A DNA stretch of 64,000 nucleotides from DATGPD01 sp041398565 (GTDB lineage: Bacteria > Planctomycetota > UBA1135 > UBA2386): positions 1 through 64,000 of the forward strand of contig JAWKUN010000002.1 in NCBI GenBank assembly GCA_041398565.1. The letters run 5' to 3'. The notes below the pieces were generated by a model. It ran no database searches and was not told the origin of the DNA. It saw nothing but the letters and a program-made list of their open reading frames with translations. The stretch's first letter is position 1, and every line of letters begins with the position of its first letter. This document shows positions 49,175 to 57,811 of the stretch, piece by piece. A program made the translations under genes and the position numbers.

Positions 49175-49410
49175 GGCATTCGCGAGCTTGCGCCTTCACG
49201 GGAGACGGGCGAGTCTGCCCGGAAGAGGACCTTCCTCTCCACATCCGGCAGGGTATCGACCCGTGACACCAGGGGGAGCGCCGATCGCACCGATCGCGTT
49301 GCACATGATCCGAGACTCGTGGCCGCCGGCGCGGGCGAGCTCGGGTAGGATCCGCCCTTCGATCCGTGAAATCCCCATAGCCGACGACGGTGGAGTCCGA
49401 AGGCCAGCCC

Positions 49411-50004
49411 ATGTTCTCGACGACGCTCGTGCAGGTCGCCGGCGCCCAGCGCGGCGACCAGGCGGCGTGGCGGGCGCTCGACGCGCGGGTGCGGCCGTGG
49501 CTGCTCGACGTGCTCGGCAAGCGCGATTTTCCGCCGGACGTGGGCGCCGACGACCTCGTGCAGGAGGTCCTGATCGAGGTGTGCGCGACCTTCGATCGGT
49601 TCCTGCTGCAGGAGGGGTCGTCGTTCCGTGCTTGGGTGCGTTCGATCGCCGAGCTGCGCCTGCGCGATGTGCTGCGGCGCAGCAAGGCCAAGAAGCGCGG
49701 CGGCAAGGTCCCGAGTCAGAGCATCGAGCAGGGCGGCCAGGACGGGCGCGGGCTCGACATCCCGCACGGCGACATCTCGCAGACACGGGTGGCACGTTCG
49801 CACGAGTTCGCCGCCGCGCTGGCCGGCGTCCTGCACGGGTTCAACGACAAGCAACGCATGGTGTTGGAGCTGCGCTTGTTCGAGGAACTCGAGTTCGAGG
49901 CGATCGCCGCGCGCATGCGCATGAACACGACCGAGAACGCGCGCACCTTCTACTGGCGGACCAAGGAGCTGCTGAAGGAGCGGTTGGCGCGGTTCGCCCC
50001 GTGA
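49411..50004 (+). CDS. ECF RNA polymerase sigma factor
   Basis: 197 residues from ATG 49411 (GTG 49390 is possible). Region 2 includes ADDLVQEVLIEVCATFDRFL and AWVRSIAELRLRDVLRRSKA. Region 4 includes FNDKQRMVLELRLFEELEFE and AIAARMRMNTTENARTFYWR. Related to the ECF factors that Planctomycetota encode near protein kinases; a large kinase gene lies 1.7 kb downstream on the same strand, separated by a minus-strand secreted protein gene. Functional coupling is a guess. Confidence 0.87.
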   Translation: MFSTTLVQVAGAQRGDQAAWRALDARVRPWLLDVLGKRDFPPDVGADDLVQEVLIEVCATFDRFLLQEGSSFRAWVRSIAELRLRDVLRRSKAKKRGGKVPSQSIEQGGQDGRGLDIPHGDISQTRVARSHEFAAALAGVLHGFNDKQRMVLELRLFEELEFEAIAARMRMNTTENARTFYWRTKELLKERLARFAP

Positions 50005-50082
50005 CGCGGGCCGTCCGCACCACGGATCCGGCCGCCGTGCGCGCGATGCGTTGCACGCGACTCGCGCCCCGCCGTCGCCGCC

Positions 50083-51294
50083 CTACTCGATCGTTCCGCC
50101 GACCGGTGGTCCCAGCTGCAGGGGCACCGATCCCGCGCCCACCGTGAGGCACCACAAGGACCAACCTCGCAACGAAGGTTGATTGGGCACGCCGAGCTGG
50201 ATGGTCAGCATGCCCGAGGGGTCGGCGACGCCACCGCCGACGAACAGGGAGAACGCCGTCGGCGCGAGCCACACTGGCTGGGCGGACCAAGGCACCGTGC
50301 TGGGCGCCAGGCGATCGGTGACGAACACGGCCAAGAGCTCCGTCGGCCGGGCGTGCATCGTGATGGCCAACGGCTGGCCGATCTGCGGAGTCGAGGGGTT
50401 CGCGAGCGCCGCCAGCAGGGGCGCGTTGAGGTCGACCGGGCCACTGACCAACGGACGCCGCTGGGACTCCCCGGTCAACGTGCAGCGTTTGAGCTGGGCG
50501 GTCACCGATCCCGTGATCAGCACTGCGTGGCCGCCATAGATGACATTCAGTGGCCGCGCACCGCCATGCAGGCCACAGTCGACCAGCCACACCGCGCCCG
50601 CCGCCTCGACGCCGGCTTGGCCGTCGTATTGACCCGCGCCGCTGCCGCCGGTGGCGACGACTCGCTGGCCGTGGAACCTACCCCTCACGCGCAGGCCCGG
50701 GGCGGGGGTCACCACCGGCCAACTGGCGTCATAGCCCTGCAACGTGAGATCCGTCGCGACCGCGGTGCCGTCCACCACCAGCCCCTCGCCACCCGGCGAG
50801 CCGAAGGCGTGCGGGTAGCCGCCGGTGAAGGTGCTGCGCGCCAGCGAAGCCACGGCGCCCGCCTCGATGGTGAGTCCGGCACTCCTCGACCGGAAGTCGC
50901 AATCCTCGATGTGGACCTGGCCGGTCTGGATCGACACCACTCCGAAGTTCTGCTCGAGGGTCTCGGTCCAGCGGCCGGTGCGGAACAGGCAATGCCGAAT
51001 CGTCGCGGTCTGCCCCGGCGGCACGGCGACGGTGAGGTCACGGACCGGATGGGACTGGGTTGGCTGGATCGTGTAGGGGGTGCCGGTGATGGTCAGCCCC
51101 TTGTCCAGATGGAAGGGCAGGAACGGGCCTGGGCTCTGCACCAGCAAGACATCGCCGGGGTTGGCTTGCGCCACGGCATTGGCCAGGGCGGTGCCGCTGC
51201 CAGTGACCGTGCGCACGGTCTGGCTGGGGACTGCTGTGGCGAGTGCAGCCACGATCGCGGCCTGCGTCAGAGAAGGGAAGATCGATCGCGTCAT
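50083..51294 (-). CDS. Secreted right-handed beta-helix-like protein
   Basis: 403 residues with a signal peptide (AAIVAALATAVPSQ). Residues 35-300 carry parallel beta-helix style repeats, for example ALANAVAQANPGDVLLVQSP, IEDCDFRSRSAGLTIEAGAV, LVDCGLHGGARPLNVI and LKRCTLTGES. The end (about 320-403) resembles the beta module at the end of the 7089 and 9507 proteins (VADPSGMLTIQLGVPNQPS). Beta-helix proteins bind or cleave polysaccharides; no catalytic residues could be assigned. Confidence 0.7.
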   Translation of the reverse strand: MTRSIFPSLTQAAIVAALATAVPSQTVRTVTGSGTALANAVAQANPGDVLLVQSPGPFLPFHLDKGLTITGTPYTIQPTQSHPVRDLTVAVPPGQTATIRHCLFRTGRWTETLEQNFGVVSIQTGQVHIEDCDFRSRSAGLTIEAGAVASLARSTFTGGYPHAFGSPGGEGLVVDGTAVATDLTLQGYDASWPVVTPAPGLRVRGRFHGQRVVATGGSGAGQYDGQAGVEAAGAVWLVDCGLHGGARPLNVIYGGHAVLITGSVTAQLKRCTLTGESQRRPLVSGPVDLNAPLLAALANPSTPQIGQPLAITMHARPTELLAVFVTDRLAPSTVPWSAQPVWLAPTAFSLFVGGGVADPSGMLTIQLGVPNQPSLRGWSLWCLTVGAGSVPLQLGPPVGGTIE

Positions 51295-51741
51295 GGCTGC
51301 AAGTGCCGCGAATCCTAACGCCACGCGCGAATCTGGCGATGTCGTTCCGTGTCCATGGCGTTGAACTCGGCGGATGCCGTGAGTTCGCTGCCGGGTGGGC
51401 GATGTCGCGCTCGAGTCGGAGGTCGTCGCTCGAGCGCACCATGCCGAGATCCGCGTGGCAAGGCTTCGAGTCCGAGCTCGAGGCGGAGGGACTCGTTGCG
51501 TCGGGTTGCAAGCAGATCTGGCGGCGGCTGCTCGCGGCTTGACCGGGTTGCCCGCCGAGCTGGGCCAGGAAGGGGCGGTGCGACGGGGTGTGCGCCAGCG
51601 ACAAGGCGTGGGTTTCGACCGAAGTCCGAGCGCCGACGAACTCCGGCGCGCCGTATCGATCGTTGCCCTAGAATCCTGCACCCACCGATTCGCGCGTGAC
51701 GTCCAGCGGCTGGCGTGCGCTCAGGCGGCGGAGTGCTCACC
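51295..51741. other. Divergent intergenic region with R3 repeat
   Basis: About 450 bases between the beta-helix protein (minus) and kinase fusion (plus) genes. Apart from the R3 copy at 51304-51366 nothing recognisable; open frames are short shadows. Confidence 0.5.
51304..51366 (+). repeat. R3 direct repeat, left copy
   Basis: Contains GCCGCGAATCCT, CGCCACG and GGCGATGTCGTTCCG then a GGCGTTGAAC end. The same order of blocks recurs at 54257-54318, beyond the kinase fusion gene, in the same orientation. Confidence 0.65.
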
Positions 51742-54249
51742 GTGACCGACGTTCCCACCAAGATCGGCAAGTATCAGATCCGCGGCGTTCTCGGCGACGG
51801 CGGCATGGCCCAGGTCTACGAGGGCTACGACCCCGTGGGCGACCGGGTCCTCGCGGTCAAGGTGCTCAAGGCCGAATACGCCAACTCACCGGCGGTGGTC
51901 AGCAGCTTCGTGCAGGAGGCCAAGAAGGCCATCCGCCTCGAGAGTCACGACGCAGTGTTGACCGTGTACGAGGTGGACCAGGACGGCGACACGCCGTTCA
52001 TCGCAATGCGCCGGGTCGACGGCCACACGCTGCAGTACGAGCTGACCAAGCGCGGCGTCCTGCCGGTCGATCGGGTGCGTGGCATCATGGCCAGCATCGG
52101 CGGCGCGCTGGAGTACGCGCACCAGCGCGGCATCGTGCACTGCGACGTGAAGCCGAGCAACATCATGCTCGATCGCGTCGGCCGCGCCTACCTCATGGAC
52201 TTCGGCATCTCGCGTGCGGTCGGCGACCTGCTGGGCGCGCGTCTCGACCAACTGTCGGCGTTCACGCCCCAGTATGCGTCGCCGGAGCAGACCCGCGGGC
52301 TGGCGGCGACCGTGCGCAGCGACGTGTATTCGCTCGGCGTGGTCCTCTACGAGATGGTCACCGGCACGACGCCGTTCGGCCACTGCCAGACCCTGGCCGA
52401 GCTGCGCGCGGCGGTGACCCACGAGGCGCCGTGCCCACCGCGCGACCTGAACCCGCACGTGCCGCCGGCGCTCGAGCAGGTCGTCTTGCGGGCTTTGGAG
52501 AAAGAGCCGGCCGCGCGCTTCGAGACCATGGCGCAGTTCGTGCAGGCGACTCTGGCCGCCACCGATGAACGGCCGCACGGCGATCAGGTGCACGGCGAGG
52601 CGCCCGTGGTCCAGGGCCGCGGTGCGGCTGCCGCGGCCGTGGCTCCGATCTCGGCCCTCGCTGCCACGGCGCCGACCCCGGTGGCATCGACCCCGCAGGC
52701 ATCGACCAGCGGAACGTCCGGCACCGTGGCGTCGGGACGTGGCCAGCGTGGCGTCGCGGTGCTGCTCCTGCTCGCGGCGACGGTCGCCGTTGTCGGGGTG
52801 TTCGGTTGGCAAGCGTGGCAGCAGCGCTCTCGCGCCCAACAGCTCGCCGCCGCCACCGACGTCGACGCGGCCGAGCAGTCGCTCGCGGCGGCCGCGCCGT
52901 CGCGCCCGATCCCGCCGCTCGCCGGCGCCGAGGCAAAGCTCGCGCCCAACGAGGATGCTGCGTCTCGGCCGAACGCATCCTCGGGCGCGCCGGTCGAGGC
53001 TGCGGCCGGGTCGCCGGCGGCGCCGCTCGGTGGCGAGGGCGGGCCCACGTCGTCGTCGCCCGCCGGAACCGTCGTCCCGAAGGGCGGCGACGTGCCCGCC
53101 GACGACGGGGCCAGCGTTGCGCCGGACGGCGGCGCGGGGTCGGACTCTGCGACGCCGGACTCCGCGACACGAGACACCGCGCCACCGAAGTCTGCGCAGC
53201 CGGAGACCCAGTCGCCGGAGACCCAGTCGCCGGAGCCCCAGTCGCCGGAGACCCAGTCGCCGAGATCCCCGTCGCCGGGCGCGCCCGAACCAGACGATGC
53301 CCCGCGCCCGCAGGCGGGCGGTGACGACGTGCGCGGCCACAACGACCCGCCGCCACCACCGGCTCCCAGGGCCTACAGCCTGCCCGCCGACTGGCAGATC
53401 GAAGTCGTCGATGCAGCGACCGTCGGTGCCACCACGCTTCCCCGCCTGGTGCGCGACTTGCGCACCGAACAAGAGTTCGTGCTGGTTCCAGCGGGTGTCT
53501 TCCGCATGGGGGCCGGCGACGGGGACGTGGACGCGCTGACCGACGAGATCCCGCAGCGCTGGGTGACCATCACGCACCCGTTCTACATGGCCACGACCGA
53601 GGTGACGATGCGCCAGTGGCGTGCCTACGCGGCCACCGCCGGCGCCAGCACCACGCCGCTCGAAGACCTGCGCAAGCACATGCGCCGCCATGGCTACGAC
53701 GGGGCGGCGTGGAGCGACGACCACCCGGTGCTGCGGGTGACGTGGTCGGAGGCCGCGGGGTTCTGCGCGCACTACGGATTCCGGCTGCCGACCGAGGCCG
53801 AGTGGGAGTACGCCTGCCGCGGCGGGACCACGACCTCGTACTGGTTCGGCGACGACCCGGCGCAGGCCGCGGGCGCGGAGAACGTCTTCGATGGCGCGGC
53901 CAAAACCGCGTCCGTCACCCCGGCCTCCCGCTTCGAGCAGGAGGCCTGGCCGACGCAGGACTCGTTCTTGTTGACCGCGCCGGTCGGCGGGTTCCGCGCC
54001 AATCCCTTCGGCTTGCACGACATGCTGGGCAACGTCCGCGAGTGGTGCCGCGACGCCTACCGTGGGGACGCCTACCGGCAGCTTCCGGCGACGGATCCCG
54101 TGTGGCGCACGGGTAGCCGGAAGGTGGTGCGCGGCGGCAGTTGGCACTCCGATCCGCAATCATCGCGAGTATCCAGTCGGTGCGGCAGCGAGGACACCCG
54201 GACCCCCGACGTCGGTTTCCGGGTGGTGCGATCGGTCGCCGGCTCCTGA
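51742..54249 (+). CDS. Ser/Thr kinase fused to a formylglycine-enzyme-like domain
   Basis: 835 residues from GTG 51742 (GGAG 8 bases upstream; GTG 51733 and 51715 also possible). Kinase 10-275: loop LGDGGMAQVYEG, K40, catalytic loop HCDVKPSN (133-140) where the usual R of HRD is C, and DFG 153-155. A membrane helix lies near 335-355. A Pro/Ala linker with SPETQ repeats follows (about 370-550). The end (about 575-835) is an FGE/SUMF fold: FVLVPAGVFRMGAGDGDVDA, FRLPTEAEWEYACRGG, HDMLGNVREWCRDAYRGD and RGGSWHSD. FGE's two active-site cysteines are absent (the RGGSW segment lacks both). Such kinase-SUMF fusions occur in Planctomycetota. Substrates unknown. Confidence 0.9.
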   Translation: MTDVPTKIGKYQIRGVLGDGGMAQVYEGYDPVGDRVLAVKVLKAEYANSPAVVSSFVQEAKKAIRLESHDAVLTVYEVDQDGDTPFIAMRRVDGHTLQYELTKRGVLPVDRVRGIMASIGGALEYAHQRGIVHCDVKPSNIMLDRVGRAYLMDFGISRAVGDLLGARLDQLSAFTPQYASPEQTRGLAATVRSDVYSLGVVLYEMVTGTTPFGHCQTLAELRAAVTHEAPCPPRDLNPHVPPALEQVVLRALEKEPAARFETMAQFVQATLAATDERPHGDQVHGEAPVVQGRGAAAAAVAPISALAATAPTPVASTPQASTSGTSGTVASGRGQRGVAVLLLLAATVAVVGVFGWQAWQQRSRAQQLAAATDVDAAEQSLAAAAPSRPIPPLAGAEAKLAPNEDAASRPNASSGAPVEAAAGSPAAPLGGEGGPTSSSPAGTVVPKGGDVPADDGASVAPDGGAGSDSATPDSATRDTAPPKSAQPETQSPETQSPEPQSPETQSPRSPSPGAPEPDDAPRPQAGGDDVRGHNDPPPPPAPRAYSLPADWQIEVVDAATVGATTLPRLVRDLRTEQEFVLVPAGVFRMGAGDGDVDALTDEIPQRWVTITHPFYMATTEVTMRQWRAYAATAGASTTPLEDLRKHMRRHGYDGAAWSDDHPVLRVTWSEAAGFCAHYGFRLPTEAEWEYACRGGTTTSYWFGDDPAQAAGAENVFDGAAKTASVTPASRFEQEAWPTQDSFLLTAPVGGFRANPFGLHDMLGNVREWCRDAYRGDAYRQLPATDPVWRTGSRKVVRGGSWHSDPQSSRVSSRCGSEDTRTPDVGFRVVRSVAGS

Positions 54250-54256
54250 GCTGGGC

Positions 54257-54318
54257 GCGCCGCGAATCCTGGCGCCACGGCGTCTCCGGCGATGTCGTTC
54301 CGCTGTCAAGGCGCTGAA
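54257..54318 (+). repeat. R3 direct repeat, right copy
   Basis: Begins right after the kinase fusion stop and shares GCCGCGAATCCT, GCGCCACG, GGCGATGTCGTTCCG and a GGCGCTGAAC end with the left copy; middle bases differ. The region to 54463 otherwise holds no gene. Confidence 0.65.
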
Positions 54319-54463
54319 CCCGCCCGCTTCGAGCCCGCGGCCCCGGGCCCTCTCGAATTCCCCTGTCGCGCGCCTGCGTCGCCGAGGGCACAATCCCGAA
54401 GCTTCGGTGCAACGCGCGGTTTGGATCTCGCGCTCGTCGGACGACTCGAACCCAGCAGCAGAC

Positions 54464-55318
54464 ATGAATCACCTCGTTCCCCTGTCAGCGTTCTCCGCTC
54501 TCTTCCTCCTCACGGCCTGCAAGACTCCGAAGCAGCTCGACGTGGATCCGGCGCAGCTCAAGGCGTCGGTCGAAGCCATCCCGGCAGCGCCCGAAGACGA
54601 CCAGCCGGTGATGATGATCCGGGTCGACGAAGGGCACCTCCCCAACCTACAGACGATCCAGTTCGTCATCCCGGGTGTGTCCGGCGCCGGTATGGCGGCT
54701 TCGCAGCCCGGCAGGGCGCTGGAGTACCGCATCTCGCGCTACCTGAACAACACCAAGCGGTTCAAGGTGGTGAGCTACGACGAGGTCGCGGAGCTCAAGA
54801 AGCTGCAGCAGCAAGGCATGCTGCCCGAGGATGCTCCTGATGCGCGCGGCCTGAAGCCCGACTATTCGGTGACCTGCACCATCATCGAGATGAACCCGGG
54901 TGAGCAGAACTCCGGTGGTGGTTGGGGCGTGGGCCCGGTGCGCTGGGGTAGCGCGGAGTCGATCGCGACGGTGAAGCTGGCGGTGAAGGTCGTGTCGCTG
55001 CGGCCCGGCGATGCCGGCCGCACCATCTGGGACGGCGAAGCCGAGGGCACGCAGAGCTCGAAGGCGACCAACCTCGGCGTGAACGTCGGTCTCTTCAGCC
55101 ACGACAAGAAGAAGTCGACGTCGCCGACCCTCGACGACGCAACGGAGTTCTGCGTGATGGACCTGGTGACCAAGCTGTCGGAGCACGTGCCGACGCTGTC
55201 GGGCGGGACGACGTCGATGGCGGCGGGAGCGTCGGCCGCATCGGCGACGCCGGCCGCGGCGACGCAAGAGTCGGCTTCGAAGCAGGCTCAGGACGCGACT
55301 GCGCCCAAGAACGACTAG
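54464..55318 (+). CDS. CsgG-like envelope lipoprotein
   Basis: 284 residues from ATG 54464. Lipobox LLTAC, cysteine 19. The mature domain has features of CsgG/curli-secretion-like proteins: ALEYRISRYLNNTKRFKVVS (about 85-105), YSVTCTIIEM, VKLAVKVVSL (about 170-180) and IWDGEAEGTQSS. The end is an Ala/Thr/Ser-rich tail (about 245-284). CsgG-like lipoproteins can form outer-membrane pores or act in periplasmic assembly; no curli genes are nearby, so role is open. Confidence 0.7.
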   Translation: MNHLVPLSAFSALFLLTACKTPKQLDVDPAQLKASVEAIPAAPEDDQPVMMIRVDEGHLPNLQTIQFVIPGVSGAGMAASQPGRALEYRISRYLNNTKRFKVVSYDEVAELKKLQQQGMLPEDAPDARGLKPDYSVTCTIIEMNPGEQNSGGGWGVGPVRWGSAESIATVKLAVKVVSLRPGDAGRTIWDGEAEGTQSSKATNLGVNVGLFSHDKKKSTSPTLDDATEFCVMDLVTKLSEHVPTLSGGTTSMAAGASAASATPAAATQESASKQAQDATAPKND

Positions 55319-55322
55319 GCAG

Positions 55323-56708
55323 CTAGCGTCCGAACTCGCCCAGCACCGCGTTGGTGAACGCCAGCCGTTGCGGCAGCCGATCGTCCAGCAGCACGGTCTG
55401 CAGGACCAGATCGGTGGTGGGTGGTGGCGTTCCGGGGATGGTCACGCGGAATCGGCCCACGCCGTCGGTCGCGATCGCCACCTGGGCGAGGAAGCCGGCG
55501 AACGAGACCAGCGTGCCACCGAAAGCGGGCACGTCGGCGAAGCCGGCGCGCGAGATCAGGAGCGTGCCCAAGGTTTGGGCCGGCGCACCCACGACCACGT
55601 ATTCGCTGCTCTCGCCGAACCCGAGCCCGCTGCCGCACAGCGTCGCCGACGCGTTGCCCGGCCCGCGGCCGCCGAGGCTGCGAGCGCAGTCGCCTGGCGT
55701 GAGCAGGATGGCGCCCGAGGCTTGGGTTCTGGTGTCGCGACCGATCGCGACGATGCGGCCGCTGTCGTCGACGGCGTTGCCGAGACTGACCGAGAAGGTC
55801 CACAGGCCCTGCTCGGCGGGCGCGAGCAGCGAGCCGAGGGCCACGCTGCCGTTGATGCCGGCGAAGTGCGCTGCTGGCGCCGGGACCTCGGCCGTGGTCA
55901 GCCCCGATCGGTTGATGTCGAAGGCCTGCACCGACGCCGAGCTGCTGAACTCGGCGCTGATCGATTCCCAGGCGCCGGCGCGCGTCCAGATGGCCGCGCT
56001 GCGCCGGGTGCCGCCGTGGATGGCGGTGCCGGCGAGTTCGCCGTGTTCGTTGATCGCCCAGCCCTGGAACCCCGTCCAACCAGAAGGCAGGGTAGGGAGC
56101 GGCGATGCCTGTAGCGTGTCGAGATCGAACAGGCCGCCGGACCACCCGGTCATGACGCGGTCGTCGTTGAGTCCGTGCGGCGAGCTCGGCGCGCCGAGCG
56201 CCGACACGTCGAGCACCCCGCCCGGCGAGTTGAACCAGACCGACGGGCCGCCCTGGAAGCCGGGTCGCAGCGAGACGCCGGCGATGTCGCCGCGGTTGTT
56301 GACGACGTAGGCGACGCTCTGTGTGTGTCCGGGCAGCTGGCCCAGTAGCCGGATGGTGTAGCCGCCGATCCCGTCGGGGACCCAAGCGCACGCCTGGCCG
56401 AATTCCGGCAGCGAGCCGGTCGTCATCGAGCCGACGACGACGCCCGCGTCGTTGACGCCCTGCGCCCACGCCGCGTTGTATCCGGGCAGCAGTGGCAGGG
56501 TCGCGAACGGGTGCTCGGGTCCGGCGATCCAGGCGTCGACTCGTCCGTTGGTCAGCGTCCAGCCGACCGCCTCTCCGGCCTCGTTCATGTCGTTGACCGT
56601 CACGGCTGGTCCGAGCAGGCGCGCGGAGTACACGGGGCGCTGTGCGCCGGCGGGGGAAAGGCACGTGGTCGCGCAGGCGACCGAGAGGACGAGAGTACGG
56701 TGCTTCAT
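55323..56708 (-). CDS. Secreted HAF-repeat protein
   Basis: 461 residues. Signal peptide ends near SPAGAQ. Five HAF-type motifs of the form IN..G...G are visible (VNDMNEAGEAVGW, GVNDAGVVVGS, VNNRGDIAGV, LNDDRVMTGW, INEHGELAGT), each roughly 45-60 residues apart, giving a propeller-like or beta-layer fold. Its final 110 residues match the C-terminal beta module of the other secreted proteins in the window (GVGRFRVTIPG and QTVLLDDRLPQRLAFTNAV). The gene converges closely with the CsgG-like gene (4-base gap). Confidence 0.78.
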   Translation of the reverse strand: MKHRTLVLSVACATTCLSPAGAQRPVYSARLLGPAVTVNDMNEAGEAVGWTLTNGRVDAWIAGPEHPFATLPLLPGYNAAWAQGVNDAGVVVGSMTTGSLPEFGQACAWVPDGIGGYTIRLLGQLPGHTQSVAYVVNNRGDIAGVSLRPGFQGGPSVWFNSPGGVLDVSALGAPSSPHGLNDDRVMTGWSGGLFDLDTLQASPLPTLPSGWTGFQGWAINEHGELAGTAIHGGTRRSAAIWTRAGAWESISAEFSSSASVQAFDINRSGLTTAEVPAPAAHFAGINGSVALGSLLAPAEQGLWTFSVSLGNAVDDSGRIVAIGRDTRTQASGAILLTPGDCARSLGGRGPGNASATLCGSGLGFGESSEYVVVGAPAQTLGTLLISRAGFADVPAFGGTLVSFAGFLAQVAIATDGVGRFRVTIPGTPPPTTDLVLQTVLLDDRLPQRLAFTNAVLGEFGR

Positions 56709-57016
56709 GGTGGGCGACTGCGACGGGAGTTGTCTGCGACCCTGAACGGGCGGCGCGGTTGCGGTTTTCGCGCATCGCGTGCCCGACCGGTTCGCACCGC
56801 GCGAACGTCCAGGATGCGTGCGGGCCGGCGCAGGTCCTGTCCTTGATCCGCACACGGTTCGTCGTTCTCGTCGCCGCGCTGGGGCGAGGTGCCACCGGCA
56901 AGTCCGGCCCGCAGCGGATGGCCTCAGGCGCAACCGCTGCATGCTGGAGTGTCGAGCGGAACCGATCGCGAGCCGGTGGGGTAGAGTCGCAGCGCCACGA
57001 AGGCATCAACCGGCAC
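56709..57016. other. Intergenic region with R2 remnant
   Basis: About 300 bases between the HAF-repeat gene (minus) and DUF1801 gene (plus). It holds a partial R2 match at 56893-56945 (CCCGCAGCGGATGG, then AACCGCTGCATGCTGG). Nothing else recognised. Confidence 0.5.
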
Positions 57017-57532
57017 ATGACACCAACCAGGAAGAGCACCACCCGGAAGGCCGCCGCCGATGGGAGCAGGTCGCGCGCGCCGACGAAGAAAGCCAGGAGC
57101 GCAGCGACTACGGGCAAGGCGACGGCGAAGGCGACGCGCAAGGCCGGTGTGGCTGGCGCGCGCAAGATGAGGGCCTACGCCAGCTTCGACGCCTACTTCG
57201 CCGATCAGCCGGCCACGCACCAGCGGCTGATCCGTGCGCTGCGCCGGTTGGTGGCGCGCGCGGCGCCGCAACTGGTCGAGTCCGTCAAGTGGGGCAATGG
57301 CTGCTGGCTGTCGGGCAAGGCGCCCATCGTCTACGTCTACGCCGCCGAGGCCTACGTCCAGTTCGGCTTCCTCAATGGTGCCGCGCTCGACGATCCGCGC
57401 GGCCTGCTGCAGGGCAACGGCCGCTTCGTGCGGCACGTTCCCGTGCGCAAGCTCGCCGACATCGACGAGCGCACGTTCGTGGCCCTGCTGCGCCAGGCGA
57501 TCGAGCTGGGCCACCCGGCGTTCGGCAAGTAG
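57017..57532 (+). CDS. DUF1801 domain protein with basic N-terminal tail
   Basis: 171 residues. The first 50 are rich in K, A, T and R (TKKARSAATTGKATAKATRK), resembling the tails of histone H1-like bacterial proteins. Residues 50-171 form a DUF1801 domain (YdhG-like): SFDAYFADQPATHQRLIRAL, ESVKWGNGCWLSG and QFGFLNGAALDDPRGLLQG, with RHVPVRKLADIDERTF. DUF1801 proteins are small alpha/beta proteins of unknown function. The basic tail may bind nucleic acid, which is inference. The stop is followed immediately by an R2 copy. Confidence 0.85.
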   Translation: MTPTRKSTTRKAAADGSRSRAPTKKARSAATTGKATAKATRKAGVAGARKMRAYASFDAYFADQPATHQRLIRALRRLVARAAPQLVESVKWGNGCWLSGKAPIVYVYAAEAYVQFGFLNGAALDDPRGLLQGNGRFVRHVPVRKLADIDERTFVALLRQAIELGHPAFGK

Positions 57533-57620
57533 GCGATGGGCGGACGACAGAGGTCGCCGGGCCGTCGCGCCAGCCTGGCAGCGGATGGCACACGCCACCG
57601 CCGAACGCTGGCTGGTCCGG
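57533..57620 (+). repeat. R2 repeat, long copy
   Basis: Begins at the base after the DUF1801 stop: GCGATGGGCGGACGACAGAG, GTCGCCGGGCC..., GGCAGCGGATGGC, CACCGCCGAACGCTGGC. It shares order and spacing with 58815-58898. Confidence 0.8.
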
Positions 57621-57689
57621 CAAGCGTTCGGCCCGTGTCGTCCCGCGCTCAGTCTCCTCGGACCTTCCAGGCCACCGCCCCTTCTGACC

Positions 57690-57710
57690 GAGAGCCCTTC
57701 GGGCTCGGGA
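57690..57710. other. Small GC hairpin before the peptidase gene
   Basis: GAGCCCTTCGGGCTC forms a 6-bp stem with a UUC loop. It is the reverse complement of R1 hairpin 1, but no other R1 block follows, so this may be a stray hairpin or a relic. No T tract. Confidence 0.35.
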
Positions 57711-57811
57711 CCTGACGCCGTTGCAGTCGACGCCGCTGGCGCGGTCGGCGATGCTGGCAGATGTCTGCGACTGCTCCTCCATCCTGAGCGCCACCCGGCC
57801 CCTCGTCTCTC

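Noticed and set aside
47057..49348. 763-codon open frame on the plus strand
   Set aside because: Antisense of the lipoprotein at 47069, which has a signal and lipobox; composition is that of a shadow.
53400..54249. Active formylglycine-generating enzyme
   Set aside because: The two cysteines required by FGE are absent around the RGGSW segment, and the domain is fused to a membrane kinase.
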